From the NCBI GenBank assembly GCA_002239065.1, contig MPNO01000003.1:1-64000 (forward strand): 64,000 bases of DNA. Direction: 5' to 3'. A model generated the notes under the pieces. It did not search any database. It worked only from the letters and a program-made list of their open reading frames with translations, and had not been told where the DNA came from. Numbering within the stretch: position 1 is the first letter of the stretch; every line of letters starts with the position of its first letter. This document shows positions 47,681 to 56,302 of the stretch, in pieces. This DNA comes from Defluviicoccus sp. bin129. GTDB taxonomy: Bacteria; Pseudomonadota; Alphaproteobacteria; MPNO01. Made by a program: the position numbers and the translations under genes.

Positions 47681-48517
47681 ACCCAGAATGGTCTCGGCGT
47701 TGCGGTGGAAGAATTTTTCCAGGAATTCGTCGCTGTAGCCGACCTCGCCCCATTCCTCGAACAGCCGCCCGTAGGGCATCGAGGGGTAGTCGCTGCCGAA
47801 CATCACCTTGTCCCGGAGGCGCGAGCGCATGTCGCGCAGCAGCGAGTCCGGGATGTATTTGGGCGCCCAGCCGGACATCTCCCAGAACACGTTGCCCTTG
47901 TGCAGCGCGATCGCCGTCATCTCCTCGATCCACGGCCAGCCGGGATGGGCGGCAATGACGGTGAGCGACGGAAAGTCGGCCGCGAGGTCGTCGATCGCCG
48001 ACGGGTGGGCGTGGCGGATCCTGGCTCCGAGACCGCCCGGCATCCCGGCGCCCATGCCGGTGGTGCCGACGTCGATCATCACCGGTACGCCGAGCCCGGC
48101 GATCGCGTCCCACAGCGGGTAGAAGCGGCGTTCGTTGACCGCGAAATGGCCCATGATGGGGTGGAAATGGAAGCCGAGCAGGCCGAGGTCGTTGACGGCG
48201 TGCTCGGCCTCGGCGATGGCGGCCTCGCCCTTGAGCGGGTCGACCGCCCCCCAGGCCTGGATGATCCGCTCGGGGTGGCGTTTCCACATGCCGGAGACGT
48301 AGTCGTTCGAACACGGCGGCGTGCCCACCGTGGCTTCGAGGTCGAGCGCGACCAGCACGGCTTCCACCCCGGCCTCGGCGAAATCCCGGACGACCTCGTC
48401 CTCTTCCTTGGCCGACCAGTCGCGCTTCCAGTATTCGGCGAGCGCCTTCACATAGGGCCCCTGGCAGTCGATCCAGGGCTGGGTGTTGGGGTAGCAGTGC
48501 AGGTCGATGATGCGCAT
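47675..48517 (-). CDS. Amidohydrolase-2 family protein (ACMSD-like)
   Basis: A 280-residue TIM-barrel protein of the amidohydrolase/ACMSD decarboxylase group. The N-terminal metal motif reads IDLHCYPN, so the second His of HxH is a Tyr. Later ligands look intact: GFHFHPIMGHF, IAAHPGWPW and FGSDYPSMPYGR with the C-terminal Asp. Activity may be decarboxylation or hydrolysis of an aromatic-type acid. ATG 48517 lies after ACGGAGCCGCCG. It begins 11 bases after the stop of the AMP-ligase gene, so the two are probably co-transcribed with the SDR further upstream. Confidence 0.78.
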   Translation of the reverse strand: MRIIDLHCYPNTQPWIDCQGPYVKALAEYWKRDWSAKEEDEVVRDFAEAGVEAVLVALDLEATVGTPPCSNDYVSGMWKRHPERIIQAWGAVDPLKGEAAIAEAEHAVNDLGLLGFHFHPIMGHFAVNERRFYPLWDAIAGLGVPVMIDVGTTGMGAGMPGGLGARIRHAHPSAIDDLAADFPSLTVIAAHPGWPWIEEMTAIALHKGNVFWEMSGWAPKYIPDSLLRDMRSRLRDKVMFGSDYPSMPYGRLFEEWGEVGYSDEFLEKFFHRNAETILGL

Positions 48518-48528
48518 CGGCGGCTCCG

Positions 48529-50178
48529 TCAGGCCTCCGCCTCTTCCGCGAGCCTGGCCGAGATGGTTTCCACCAAGGACTTCTTCGAGACCTTGCCGAA
48601 GGCGGAGACCGGGAAGCCGTCGACGATCTCGATCCGCTCCGGCAGCTTGAAGCGCGCGATTTCCTTCTCCTCGAGGAAGGCCACCAGCTCGCCGAGCTCG
48701 ATGTTGCGGCCGGGATGGAGGATCAGATAGGCGCACATGCGCTCGCCCAGCCGCGCGTCCGGCATCGGCACGCAGGCCGCGTTGCGCACCGCGGGGTGCA
48801 TGAGGATCAGGTTCTCGATCTCCTCCGCCGAGATCTTCTCGCCGCCGCGGTTGATCAGGTCCTTGATGCGCCCTTCGACGATGTAGTTCCCCGACTCGTG
48901 CTGGCGCAGGAGATCGCCCGACCGGTAGAAGCCGTCATTGGTGAAGGCGCGCGCGTTGTGCTCGTCGGCCGCGAAATAGCCCCGCAGGGTATAGGGGCCG
49001 CGCACGCAGAACTCGCCCACCTCGCCGAACGGCACGACGTTGTCCTCTTCGTCGAGCAGCATGACCTCGTCGTCCGGGCACATCGGCTGGCCCACGGTCT
49101 CCAGCTGCGCGTCCTCGCTGTCGGCCCGCTTGACGAACATCAGCGTGCCTTCGGCCATGCCGAAATTCTCCTGCACGAAGGCGTTGGGATAGACCTCGCG
49201 CATCCGGCGCTTGACCTCGGGCTGGAGCCGCTGGCCACCGCTGCCGATCATCCGCACCGACGACAAGTCGTGCTCGGCCGCCGCGGCATCGTTGATCCAG
49301 CCGATATGGAGCGCCGGCACGCCGATGACATGGGTCACGCGGTGCCGTTCGATCATCGCGAAGGCATCCGGCGCGCGGGCGCTGGTGGAGAGCACCACCG
49401 CGGCGCCGTTGAGCAGGTAGCCCTGCAGGCCGGGGCAGGCGAGCGGCAGGTTATGGGCGATCGGCAGCACGATGAAGAGCCGCGAATCTGGCATCACCTC
49501 GGTCTCCCGCGCCGCCTGCTTCGAATTGTAGGCGTAGTCGTTGTGGGTGCGCGGAATCAGCTTGGGGATGCCGGTGGTGCCGCCGGAAAGCTGGAACACG
49601 GCGGGATCGGTGGGATCGATCTCGATGGCGGCGAGCGCGTCCTCATCGAGCGGCGCAGGCCGTTCGATCAGCTCGCGCAGCGACACCGAATCGCCCGCCG
49701 CCTCGCCCATCACGACGAGATGTTTCAGGTGAGCGTTCTCCGCCCGCACCCGCGCCGCCATGTCGCGGTAGTCGAAGCCGCGGATGGTGTCGGGAACGAC
49801 GCAGGCGGTCGCGCCGGAGAGGGCGACGAACTGGCCGATCTCGGCGAAGCGATGGGTGACCAGGGCGGCGATCGGGATGCAGCCGGCCTTCTGCAAGGCG
49901 ACGTAGAGGACCGCGAACTCCTTGACGTTGGGGAGCTGGATGACCACCCGGTCGAGCGGTTTCAGACCGAGCGCGACCAGGTTGAGCGCCAGGTTGGTCG
50001 ACATCCGGTCGAGCTCGCCGTAGCTCAGCTGGCCGGTCTCGTCGATCACTGCGACCCGGTCGGCGAATCTCTCCAGGCAGGGCTGCAGCTCGTCGCGCAG
50101 CGTGCGGTCCTCCCAGTAGCCCTTGTCGCGGTAAATCCGCTGAAACTCCGGGGGGTAGGGGACGACGCCTTGCAGCAT
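48529..50178 (-). CDS. AMP-forming aryl acid ligase (EntE/DhbE-like)
   Basis: A 549-residue adenylate-forming enzyme. The N-terminus YPPEFQRIYRDKGYWEDRTL and the phosphate loop LSGGTTGIPKLIPRTHNDY strongly resemble 2,3-dihydroxybenzoate and salicylate AMP ligases. QENFGMAEG, YRSGDLLRQHESGNYIVEGR and the C-terminal catalytic lysine region (SAFGKVSKKSLVE) complete the family set. No siderophore synthase is nearby; the neighbours are an amidohydrolase and an SDR, so an aryl-CoA catabolic ligase is as likely. The SDR stop lies 18 bases upstream of ATG 50178. Confidence 0.88.
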   Translation of the reverse strand: MLQGVVPYPPEFQRIYRDKGYWEDRTLRDELQPCLERFADRVAVIDETGQLSYGELDRMSTNLALNLVALGLKPLDRVVIQLPNVKEFAVLYVALQKAGCIPIAALVTHRFAEIGQFVALSGATACVVPDTIRGFDYRDMAARVRAENAHLKHLVVMGEAAGDSVSLRELIERPAPLDEDALAAIEIDPTDPAVFQLSGGTTGIPKLIPRTHNDYAYNSKQAARETEVMPDSRLFIVLPIAHNLPLACPGLQGYLLNGAAVVLSTSARAPDAFAMIERHRVTHVIGVPALHIGWINDAAAAEHDLSSVRMIGSGGQRLQPEVKRRMREVYPNAFVQENFGMAEGTLMFVKRADSEDAQLETVGQPMCPDDEVMLLDEEDNVVPFGEVGEFCVRGPYTLRGYFAADEHNARAFTNDGFYRSGDLLRQHESGNYIVEGRIKDLINRGGEKISAEEIENLILMHPAVRNAACVPMPDARLGERMCAYLILHPGRNIELGELVAFLEEKEIARFKLPERIEIVDGFPVSAFGKVSKKSLVETISARLAEEAEA

Positions 50179-50196
50179 TTCGGGCTCCGGGACGGT

Positions 50197-50961
50197 TCAG
50201 GTGACGGCGGTGAAGCCGCCATCGACGACGACGATGTGGCCGGTGACGAACCTGTTGCCCCCGACGAGGCCGAGCACGGTCTCGGCCACGTCCTCGGCGG
50301 TGGCGACGCGCTTGAGCGGCGTGTAGCGGGCGCGCCTGGCCATCAGCCCCTCGTAGTTATCCGCCAGCGTGCGTTCCATCCACTCGCCTTCCATCCAGCC
50401 CGGCGCAACCGCGTTGACCCGGATCTCCGGGCCGAGCGCGCCCGCCAGCGTCTGGGTCAGGTTGGCGACGGCGGCCTTGCTGGCGGCGTAGGCCAAGGGT
50501 TGCGGGCCGGGCCGCAGCCCGGCGATGGAGCAGGTGTTGACGATGCTGGGGTTCGCGGATTTGCGCAGCAGCGGCACGGCGGCCCGGGTGACCTGGAACA
50601 GCCCGCGCACGTTGACGGCGAAGACCCGGTCCCAGGCGTCGAGGTCGACCGCGTCCATGTCCTTCGGTCCGGTCTCGACGGTGGTGCCGGCATTGTTGAC
50701 CAGCACGTCGAGGCGGCCGAAGGCGTCCCCGCAGGCGGCGAGCATGGCCCCGACCTCACCGTCGTCGGCGACATCGCACCGGACCGCGAAAGCTACCGCC
50801 CCCTCCGCCGCGCAGGCCGCGGCCGTCTCCTCTGCGCGCGCCCGGGAGGAGGCGTAGTTGACCGCGACATCGTAGCCGGCGCGCGCGAGCGCGACCGCCG
50901 TCGCCGCGCCGATGCCGCTCGACGAGCCGGTGACCAGTGCCGCGCGCCGCTCTTCGCTCAT
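50197..50961 (-). CDS. SDR-family oxidoreductase
   Basis: A 254-residue classical short-chain dehydrogenase. The cofactor motif is TGSSSGIG (10-17), NNAG is present, the catalytic block is SIAGLRPGPQPLAYAASKAA (Tyr-x3-Lys), and the C-terminal end FVTGHIVVVDGGFTAVT is typical. An acidic residue does not follow strand 2 (AVNYASSRARAE), suggesting NADPH preference. TGGAGCCCCTGC precedes ATG 50961. It heads the SDR-ligase-amidohydrolase minus-strand operon; the substrate is not determinable. Confidence 0.9.
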   Translation of the reverse strand: MSEERRAALVTGSSSGIGAATAVALARAGYDVAVNYASSRARAEETAAACAAEGAVAFAVRCDVADDGEVGAMLAACGDAFGRLDVLVNNAGTTVETGPKDMDAVDLDAWDRVFAVNVRGLFQVTRAAVPLLRKSANPSIVNTCSIAGLRPGPQPLAYAASKAAVANLTQTLAGALGPEIRVNAVAPGWMEGEWMERTLADNYEGLMARRARYTPLKRVATAEDVAETVLGLVGGNRFVTGHIVVVDGGFTAVT

Positions 50962-51042
50962 GCAGGGGCTCCAGGATCGGGCAGGAGGGTTGAAGCCGGA
51001 CGGATCGACCGCCGTCAAGTCTTTCCATTCGAGGGGTGGGGT

Positions 51043-51801
51043 TCAACCCCGGCGCCGTCCGCCGCGGTCCCGTCTGCGCTTGCCGCTCAACGCTTCCGCC
51101 AGCGCGCCGTAGGTCGCCGAGAGCCTGACCCCGGGGCTGTCGGGGTCGGCGGCGCAGGTCTCGCACATGTTGAGGCTGGTGTAGCGGGCGGGGCGCACGC
51201 TCACCGCGGTGGACAGCAGCACGCGTTCCTCCTCGGTTTCCGGGCGCAGCGGCTCGGGGCCCTCGGCGAGGCGCTTCATCTCTTCCTCGTCGCCGCCGGC
51301 GCGGCGCGACAGGAGCTCGTATGTCGCGCCTTCGAAGGCGGCGGCGGCCCGGTAATGCGCCTCGACGCAGCAGAGCGGGAAGCCGAGCAGCCGCGCCTCC
51401 TGCGCGATGTCCGGACGGCCGCCTTCGGCGAGCGCCTTGAGCTCGTCGGCCGTCGCGCGTCCCTTGGCGATGTAGTGGGCGCGGCGCTCGTCGAGCCCCT
51501 TGCGGCCGGCCTCCACGAACCAGCCGGGCAGGTCCGAGGACGGGCGGACGGCCTCCCAGTAGGGACCCGGGACGACATAGAGCCGGTTGGATGCGGCGAG
51601 CTCCAGCACCGCCGCCCGCCAGCCGTCGTGATCGAAGCCGCGCCCGGTCACGTAGACCGGCTTGATGCCGGCCATCATGGCGACGAAGTCGATCGCTTCC
51701 TGCGCCGCCGTGGCGCGCACATAGCTGTCGGACCAGTCGATCCGGGCGGCGTAGAGCTTTCTCAGCGCCGAGCGCAGCCGGGGCTTGTTGGCGAGCTTCA
51801 T
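51043..51801 (-). CDS. Hypothetical protein with GFPLCC motif
   Basis: A 252-residue soluble protein I cannot name. It has a di-cysteine signature GFPLCCVEAHYRAAA (about residues 140-154), reminiscent of DUF483-type proteins, and a later CxxC (NMCETCAADPDSPGVRLSATYG), together a plausible metal or cluster site. The C-terminus is strongly basic (GKRRRDRGGRRRG). GGAGGGCAAGCGC precedes ATG 51801, which overlaps the EmrB-like stop by ATGA, so it is the third gene of an exporter operon. The function is unknown; a sensor or a peptide-modifying role are both guesses. Confidence 0.6.
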   Translation of the reverse strand: MKLANKPRLRSALRKLYAARIDWSDSYVRATAAQEAIDFVAMMAGIKPVYVTGRGFDHDGWRAAVLELAASNRLYVVPGPYWEAVRPSSDLPGWFVEAGRKGLDERRAHYIAKGRATADELKALAEGGRPDIAQEARLLGFPLCCVEAHYRAAAAFEGATYELLSRRAGGDEEEMKRLAEGPEPLRPETEEERVLLSTAVSVRPARYTSLNMCETCAADPDSPGVRLSATYGALAEALSGKRRRDRGGRRRG

Positions 51802-53351
51802 GCGCTTGCCCTCCGGCGCCGCCGGGGCGGTCCGGCGGTCCGCAGGAGGGCGATCAGCGGGATGGTCGCCAGCGCGGCGATGGCGATCGCGTGGAAGTCG
51901 TTGGCGAAGCCGATCGCCTGGGCCTGGCGGAAGATCTCGCCGTCCAGCGCCGCGATTCCGGGCGGCGAGGCGGGATCCCAGGCCTCCGGCAAATAGGGCG
52001 CCTGCGCGCCTTCGCGATAGGGGTCGACGCGCGCGGAAATCTCGCCCTGCGAGACCGCGCGGGTGCGGCTCAGGATCGCCACCACGACGGAGACGCCGAC
52101 GCCCGAGCCGTAATTCCTGGCCAGGCTGGTCAGCGTCGAGGCCTCGGTTCGGTGCCGCACGGGCAGGGTCTCGAAGGAAATCACCGTCAGCGGTACCCAG
52201 ATGAAGCCGATGCCGAGCCCGTTGACGAAGGCCGCCCAGGACACGTCGTAGAGGTCGACATCGGCCGAGAATGTCGAGAGATAATAGGACGAGACGGCGA
52301 CGCAGGCGAAGCCGAGCGCGCACACCAGCCTGCCGTCCACATGGCGCACCAGCCACCCGGCCAGCAGGAGCGAGGCGAAGGTGCCGAGACCGCGCGGCGC
52401 CATCACGTAGCCCGCCGTGATCACCGGCAGGCCGCGCAGGACCTGCAGGAACATCGGCAGGATCACGTTCAGCGCCAGCACGCAGACCCCGAGGAGGAAC
52501 ATGAAGGCGAGGCCCAGCACGAAGTTGCGGTCCGACAGGATGCCGCGCGAAACGAAGGGGTTGTCCGTGGTCAGGGAGTGGACCGTGAAGACGTAGAGGC
52601 CGAGCAGCACGACCGCCGCCTCGATGACGATCTCGGGCGAGTCGAACCAGCCCTCCTGCTCGCCCCGGTCGAGCAGGAGCTGGAGCGCCGCCAGCGCGCA
52701 GGCGAGCGCCACGAAGCCGAACAGATCGAAGGGCCGATCCTGCTTCGCCAGCGTCTCCCGCATGAACGCGAGCCCCAGAGCGAGCCCGGCCAGCGCGAAC
52801 GGGATGCCGATGAAGAAAATCCACTGCCAGCCGTAATTCTCGGTGACGAACCCGCCGACGACCGGGCCCATGACGGGGGCGAACATCACCCCGGTGCCCC
52901 AGATCGCGAGCGCCGAGCCGTGCCGTTCGGGCGGGTAGTTGTCCAGCATAAGGGCCTGTGAAATCGGGATCACCGGCGCGCTCATCGCCCCCTGGCAGGC
53001 GCGCCAGACCAGGATTTCGGGCAGCGAGGTGGCGCTTCCCGACAGCACCGAGAAGCCCATGAACCCGGCGAGCGCGAGCAGGAAGGTGCGTTTGCGCCCG
53101 AGCCTGCCGGCCACCCAGCCGGTGCATGCGGTGGAGATCGCCTGGCAGACGAAATAGGTCGTCATCACCCAGCCGATCTGGTCCTGGCTCGCGCCGAGGC
53201 TCCCCTGCATGTGCGGCAGGGCGATCGAGGCGATGGTCATGTCGAGGATGACGACCGTGGTCGCCATCATCACCGCGACGGTAACCATCGACCGCGCCAG
53301 ATCGGATCGCGCCAGATCGGATCGTGGCGGATCCGAATCGCCTTCGGTCAT
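51798..53351 (-). CDS. DHA2-family MFS multidrug exporter (EmrB-like)
   Basis: A 517-residue, about 14-helix drug:proton antiporter. LDMTIASIALPHMQGSLGAS (motif of helix 1), TYFVCQAISTACTGWVAGRLGRK region, and WRACQGAMSAPVIPISQALM are classic DHA2 blocks. It would form a tripartite pump with the HlyD-like protein encoded upstream and an outer-membrane channel not seen here. The start is ATG 53351, overlapping the hlyD-like stop by ATGA. A 15-bp tandem repeat near the start encodes SDLARSDLAR in the cytoplasmic N-terminus. Confidence 0.9.
   Translation of the reverse strand: MTEGDSDPPRSDLARSDLARSMVTVAVMMATTVVILDMTIASIALPHMQGSLGASQDQIGWVMTTYFVCQAISTACTGWVAGRLGRKRTFLLALAGFMGFSVLSGSATSLPEILVWRACQGAMSAPVIPISQALMLDNYPPERHGSALAIWGTGVMFAPVMGPVVGGFVTENYGWQWIFFIGIPFALAGLALGLAFMRETLAKQDRPFDLFGFVALACALAALQLLLDRGEQEGWFDSPEIVIEAAVVLLGLYVFTVHSLTTDNPFVSRGILSDRNFVLGLAFMFLLGVCVLALNVILPMFLQVLRGLPVITAGYVMAPRGLGTFASLLLAGWLVRHVDGRLVCALGFACVAVSSYYLSTFSADVDLYDVSWAAFVNGLGIGFIWVPLTVISFETLPVRHRTEASTLTSLARNYGSGVGVSVVVAILSRTRAVSQGEISARVDPYREGAQAPYLPEAWDPASPPGIAALDGEIFRQAQAIGFANDFHAIAIAALATIPLIALLRTAGPPRRRRRASA
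53294..53323 (-). repeat. 15-bp perfect tandem repeat in the EmrB-like gene
   Basis: GCGCCAGATCGGATC occurs twice in tandem (plus-strand reading) and encodes SDLAR twice in the cytoplasmic N-terminus. The unit keeps frame. Confidence 0.8.
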
Positions 53352-54409
53352 TTCCCCGGCGCCATGAAGGCGAGCGCCGAGCCCGCCACGTCGAACAGCG
53401 ATATCTCGCGCCCGGTGTCGATGCTGACCGACACCGTGGCCCCCGCCGGCATGGCGAAGGGCCGCCCGGTACCGCCGTCGACCTCGAGCCGCACCGGCAC
53501 CCGCTGGACGATCTTGACCCAGTTGCCCGAAGCGTTCTGCGGCGGCAGGACGGACAGCTCGGCGCCGGTCAGGGGGCTGATGCTGGCCACCCGGGCGCGC
53601 CACGACAGGTCGGGAAAGGCGTCGACCACGATCTCCGCCTGCTGGCCGACCCGGACATGGGTGAGCTGGGTCTCCTTCAGATTGGCCTCCACCCAGGCCC
53701 GGCCGGTCTCGATCAACGGCATCACCGGTCGTCCGGCATCGACATACTCGCCCTTTTGCAGCCGCACCCGGCCGATCGTCCCGTCCGCCGGCGCCCGGAT
53801 CACGGTGCGCCTCACGTCGATCTCGGCCCGGTCGCGCGCGGCCAGCGCCTCGCGGTATTCGGGGCTCTGCTCGGCCTCGATCCCGGGATCGCCGCCGAGG
53901 CCGGCGAGGATGGCGAGACCCTTCTGGCGCACCGTGCTCGCCCGCTGGCGGGCCGCGATCAGGTCCTGCTCCGCCTCCTCGAACCTGGCGCGCGAGGCGT
54001 GGCCGCGCCCGGCGAGCTTCTTTTGCCGGTCGAAGATGCGCTTGTGATAGGCGACCTCCTGCTCGGCTTCCCTGAGCTCCAGCCGGGCGCCCCGCCAGGA
54101 CGCGCGCAGGGCGACGATCTGGTTGCGCACGGCGGCGAGCCTGGCATCGGCCTCGGCAAGCGCTATGCGGAACGGCTCCGGGTCGATCGAGAAGATCGGA
54201 TCGCCCTCCCCGACGGCGGCGTTCTCCGCCACGTGGACGGCGGCGACCCGGCCCGGGATCTCGGCGCTGATCTGGATCAGGTTGGTCTTCACATAGGCGT
54301 TCTCGGTGGTCACGTAGCGCCCGGACGCGATCCAGTAATGCGCGCCCACGACAATGGCCGCGGCCGGCACGACGACGAGCAGGACTATGCGAAGCAGCGC
54401 GCGCCTCAC
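53348..54409 (-). CDS. HlyD/EmrA-family membrane fusion protein
   Basis: A 353-residue periplasmic adaptor: one N-terminal membrane helix (LLRIVLLVVVPAAAIVVGAHYW), biotinyl-lipoyl halves (GRVAAVHVAENAAVGEGDPIF and APADGTIGRVRLQKGEYVDAG), a coiled-coil hairpin (about 80-190) and a beta-barrel with RAWVEANLKETQLTHVRVGQ, a typical EmrA block. The GTG start at 54409 follows GGAGAAGGAACAAGCGGG. It is first in the operon with the EmrB-like pump and the di-cysteine protein. A palindrome 58 nt upstream may be its operator. Confidence 0.9.
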   Translation of the reverse strand: MRRALLRIVLLVVVPAAAIVVGAHYWIASGRYVTTENAYVKTNLIQISAEIPGRVAAVHVAENAAVGEGDPIFSIDPEPFRIALAEADARLAAVRNQIVALRASWRGARLELREAEQEVAYHKRIFDRQKKLAGRGHASRARFEEAEQDLIAARQRASTVRQKGLAILAGLGGDPGIEAEQSPEYREALAARDRAEIDVRRTVIRAPADGTIGRVRLQKGEYVDAGRPVMPLIETGRAWVEANLKETQLTHVRVGQQAEIVVDAFPDLSWRARVASISPLTGAELSVLPPQNASGNWVKIVQRVPVRLEVDGGTGRPFAMPAGATVSVSIDTGREISLFDVAGSALAFMAPGK

Positions 54410-54466
54410 CCCGCTTGTTCCTTCTCCAGCCTGTTGCGGAAGGGTGCCGGGCCGGGCCCGGAAACC

Positions 54467-54480
54467 GTTAGATTACTAAC
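54467..54480. promoter_or_regulatory. AT-rich palindrome, candidate operator
   Basis: GTTAGATTACTAAC has 5-bp arms around ATTA and stands out in GC-rich DNA. It lies between the divergent exporter and TauD-like genes, 58 nt from the exporter start. Its form fits a TetR- or MarR-type site, but no such regulator is encoded nearby. Confidence 0.4.
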
Positions 54481-54528
54481 ATTTTCGCTTCCGGCATAGC
54501 GGTCAGGGGCGTGCGGGTCCTACAAATC

Positions 54529-54556
54529 TTGTCCCCGGGCCCCGCGGGCGTATTAT
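54529..54556 (+). promoter_or_regulatory. Promoter of the dioxygenase genes
   Basis: TTGTCC (54529-54534), a 16-bp spacer and TATTAT (54551-54556, five of six) place the transcript start near 54563, only about three bases before the ATG of the first TauD-like gene. The message may be nearly leaderless. Confidence 0.5.
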
Positions 54557-54565
54557 TGGCCGGGG

Positions 54566-55435
54566 ATGAAAGGGACGGATCGCGAGCCGGTGACCCTGCG
54601 CATCGAAAAGCTGCATGAGGCGATCGGCGCCGAGGTCCTCGGCGTCGACCTGGCGCGGCCGCTCGGCGGCGCCCAGATCGCCGCCATCGAGGCGGCCTGG
54701 CTGGAGCATGTCGTGCTGGTGTTCCGCGGCCAGCAGCTCGACCAGGAGGCGCAGCTCCGTTTCGCCGGCCAGTTCGGCACGGTCGGCGAACGGTCGAGGC
54801 CGGCCGAGATCCGACCGGAGGGCGCCGACTTCCACCCCGCGATCATGCTGGTCTCGAACATCCGCGAGAACGGCAGGCCGATCGGCTCGCTGCCCGACGG
54901 CGAGATGTGGTTCCACCACGACATGTGCTACGTGGCCGAGCCCTATCGCGGGACCATGCTGTACGCGATCGACATCCCGAGCCACGGCGGCAACACGCTG
55001 TTCGCCAACATGTACGCGGCCTATGACCGGCTCGGAGCCGCAACGAAGGAACGGATCGCCGGCGCCCGCGCGCTCCAGGTCTACAACTACTCGGTCACCG
55101 AGAGGGTTTCGCTGGACGCCGAGCTCGACGGCTACCCGCATTTCGTCCAGCCGGTGGCGATCACCCATCCGCGGACCGGCCGCAAGGCGCTCTACGTCAA
55201 CCCGCTGATAACCGCCCGGATCGAGGGGCTGCCGGAGGACGAGAGCGACTCCCTGCTGGAAGAGCTGTTCGGCTTCACCGGGGATCGCGGGCTGATCTAC
55301 GAGCATGTGTGGCGCGAGGGCGATCTGGTGATGTGGGACAACTGGTGCTCGTGCCACGCGCGCACCGATTTCCCGGAAACCGAGCGCCGCCTGCTCCGGC
55401 GGTGCACGATCCTCGGCGAGGCGCTCGCCGAGTAG
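54566..55435 (+). CDS. TauD/TfdA-family dioxygenase (first copy)
   Basis: A 289-residue Fe(II)/2-oxoglutarate dioxygenase. The iron ligands are H117 and D119 (WFHHDMCYV) and H264 (WCSCHARTDF); the 2-oxoglutarate arginine is likely R275 in ETERRLLRR. The N-terminal HEAIGAEVLGVDLARPLGG is typical. Relatives oxidise taurine, alkylsulfates or aryloxyacids; the true substrate is unknown. There is no good ribosome site before ATG 54566, consistent with a near-leaderless message. A second TauD-like gene begins 11 bases after the stop. Confidence 0.87.
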   Translation: MKGTDREPVTLRIEKLHEAIGAEVLGVDLARPLGGAQIAAIEAAWLEHVVLVFRGQQLDQEAQLRFAGQFGTVGERSRPAEIRPEGADFHPAIMLVSNIRENGRPIGSLPDGEMWFHHDMCYVAEPYRGTMLYAIDIPSHGGNTLFANMYAAYDRLGAATKERIAGARALQVYNYSVTERVSLDAELDGYPHFVQPVAITHPRTGRKALYVNPLITARIEGLPEDESDSLLEELFGFTGDRGLIYEHVWREGDLVMWDNWCSCHARTDFPETERRLLRRCTILGEALAE

Positions 55436-55446
55436 GAGGGCAGGAG

Positions 55447-56292
55447 ATGGCGCTAGCGACGAAAAGGCTTTCCCCGCATATCGGCGTGGAGGTGCTCGAC
55501 ATCGACCTCGCGACCAGGCCGGACGAGGAGACGATCCGCGAGATCTACGGGCTCTGGCTCGACCACGTCATGGTGGTCTTCCGCGGCCAGTCGCTGGACC
55601 AGGAGACTCTGCTCCATGTCACCTCCTATTTCGGCGCGCCCGGAGCCAACGCCCGGCCCAGGGAATACCGCACCTCGGGCCAGCACGACATGCTGCCCGG
55701 CATCATGCTGATCAGCAACATCCGCGCCAACGGCGAGCCGATCGGCGCGCTCCCCGACGGCGACATGATGTTCCACCACGACATGATCCATGCCGACGTG
55801 CCGGACAAGGCGACCTGCCTCTATGCGGTGGAGATCCCGTCCGAGGGCGGCAACACGCTGTTCGCCAGCGGTTACGCGGCCTACGAGACCCTCGATCACG
55901 GACTCCGCGATAGGCTGGAGGGCAGGCGAGCCTTCCACCACTACAATTACGGCTCGCAGCACCGGGGCGACGATATCGGCACGCCCGCCTTTTCCGAGGC
56001 CGAGCACCCGGTGTTCCGCACCCATCCCGAGACCGGCCGCAAGGCGGTCTATGTCGACCGGCTGATCACCGCCTCGATCGTCGGCATGGCGGAGGACGAG
56101 AGCGAGGCCGCGCTCACCCGGCTGTTCGACCACTCGGAGAAGGACGAGTTCGTTTACGAGCATGTCTGGCAGAAGGGCGATCTGCTGCTCTGGGACAACC
56201 GCTGCTCGATGCACGCCAGGCGCGACTTCCCCTCCGCCGAGCGCCGCCTGCTGTGGCGCACCACGGTGAGCAGCGAAGACCGGCCGGTCTGA
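55447..56292 (+). CDS. TauD/TfdA-family dioxygenase (second copy)
   Basis: A 281-residue paralogue of the preceding gene with the same iron triad: H110 and D112 (MFHHDMIHADVPDKA) and H256 (RCSMHARRDF). Shared blocks (VVFRGQ, GNTLF, GRKAVYV, EHVW) indicate an old tandem duplication, but the chains have diverged strongly, so substrates probably differ. GGAGGGCAGGAG precedes ATG 55447. The phytanoyl-CoA-dioxygenase-like gene follows ten bases after its stop, making a three-dioxygenase operon. Confidence 0.87.
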   Translation: MALATKRLSPHIGVEVLDIDLATRPDEETIREIYGLWLDHVMVVFRGQSLDQETLLHVTSYFGAPGANARPREYRTSGQHDMLPGIMLISNIRANGEPIGALPDGDMMFHHDMIHADVPDKATCLYAVEIPSEGGNTLFASGYAAYETLDHGLRDRLEGRRAFHHYNYGSQHRGDDIGTPAFSEAEHPVFRTHPETGRKAVYVDRLITASIVGMAEDESEAALTRLFDHSEKDEFVYEHVWQKGDLLLWDNRCSMHARRDFPSAERRLLWRTTVSSEDRPV

Positions 56293-56302
56293 GGGCGCGC
56301 CG

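Noticed and set aside
51033-51050. GGGGTTCAACCCC as a terminator
   Set aside because: A folding hairpin would have only a 4-bp stem; too weak to call.
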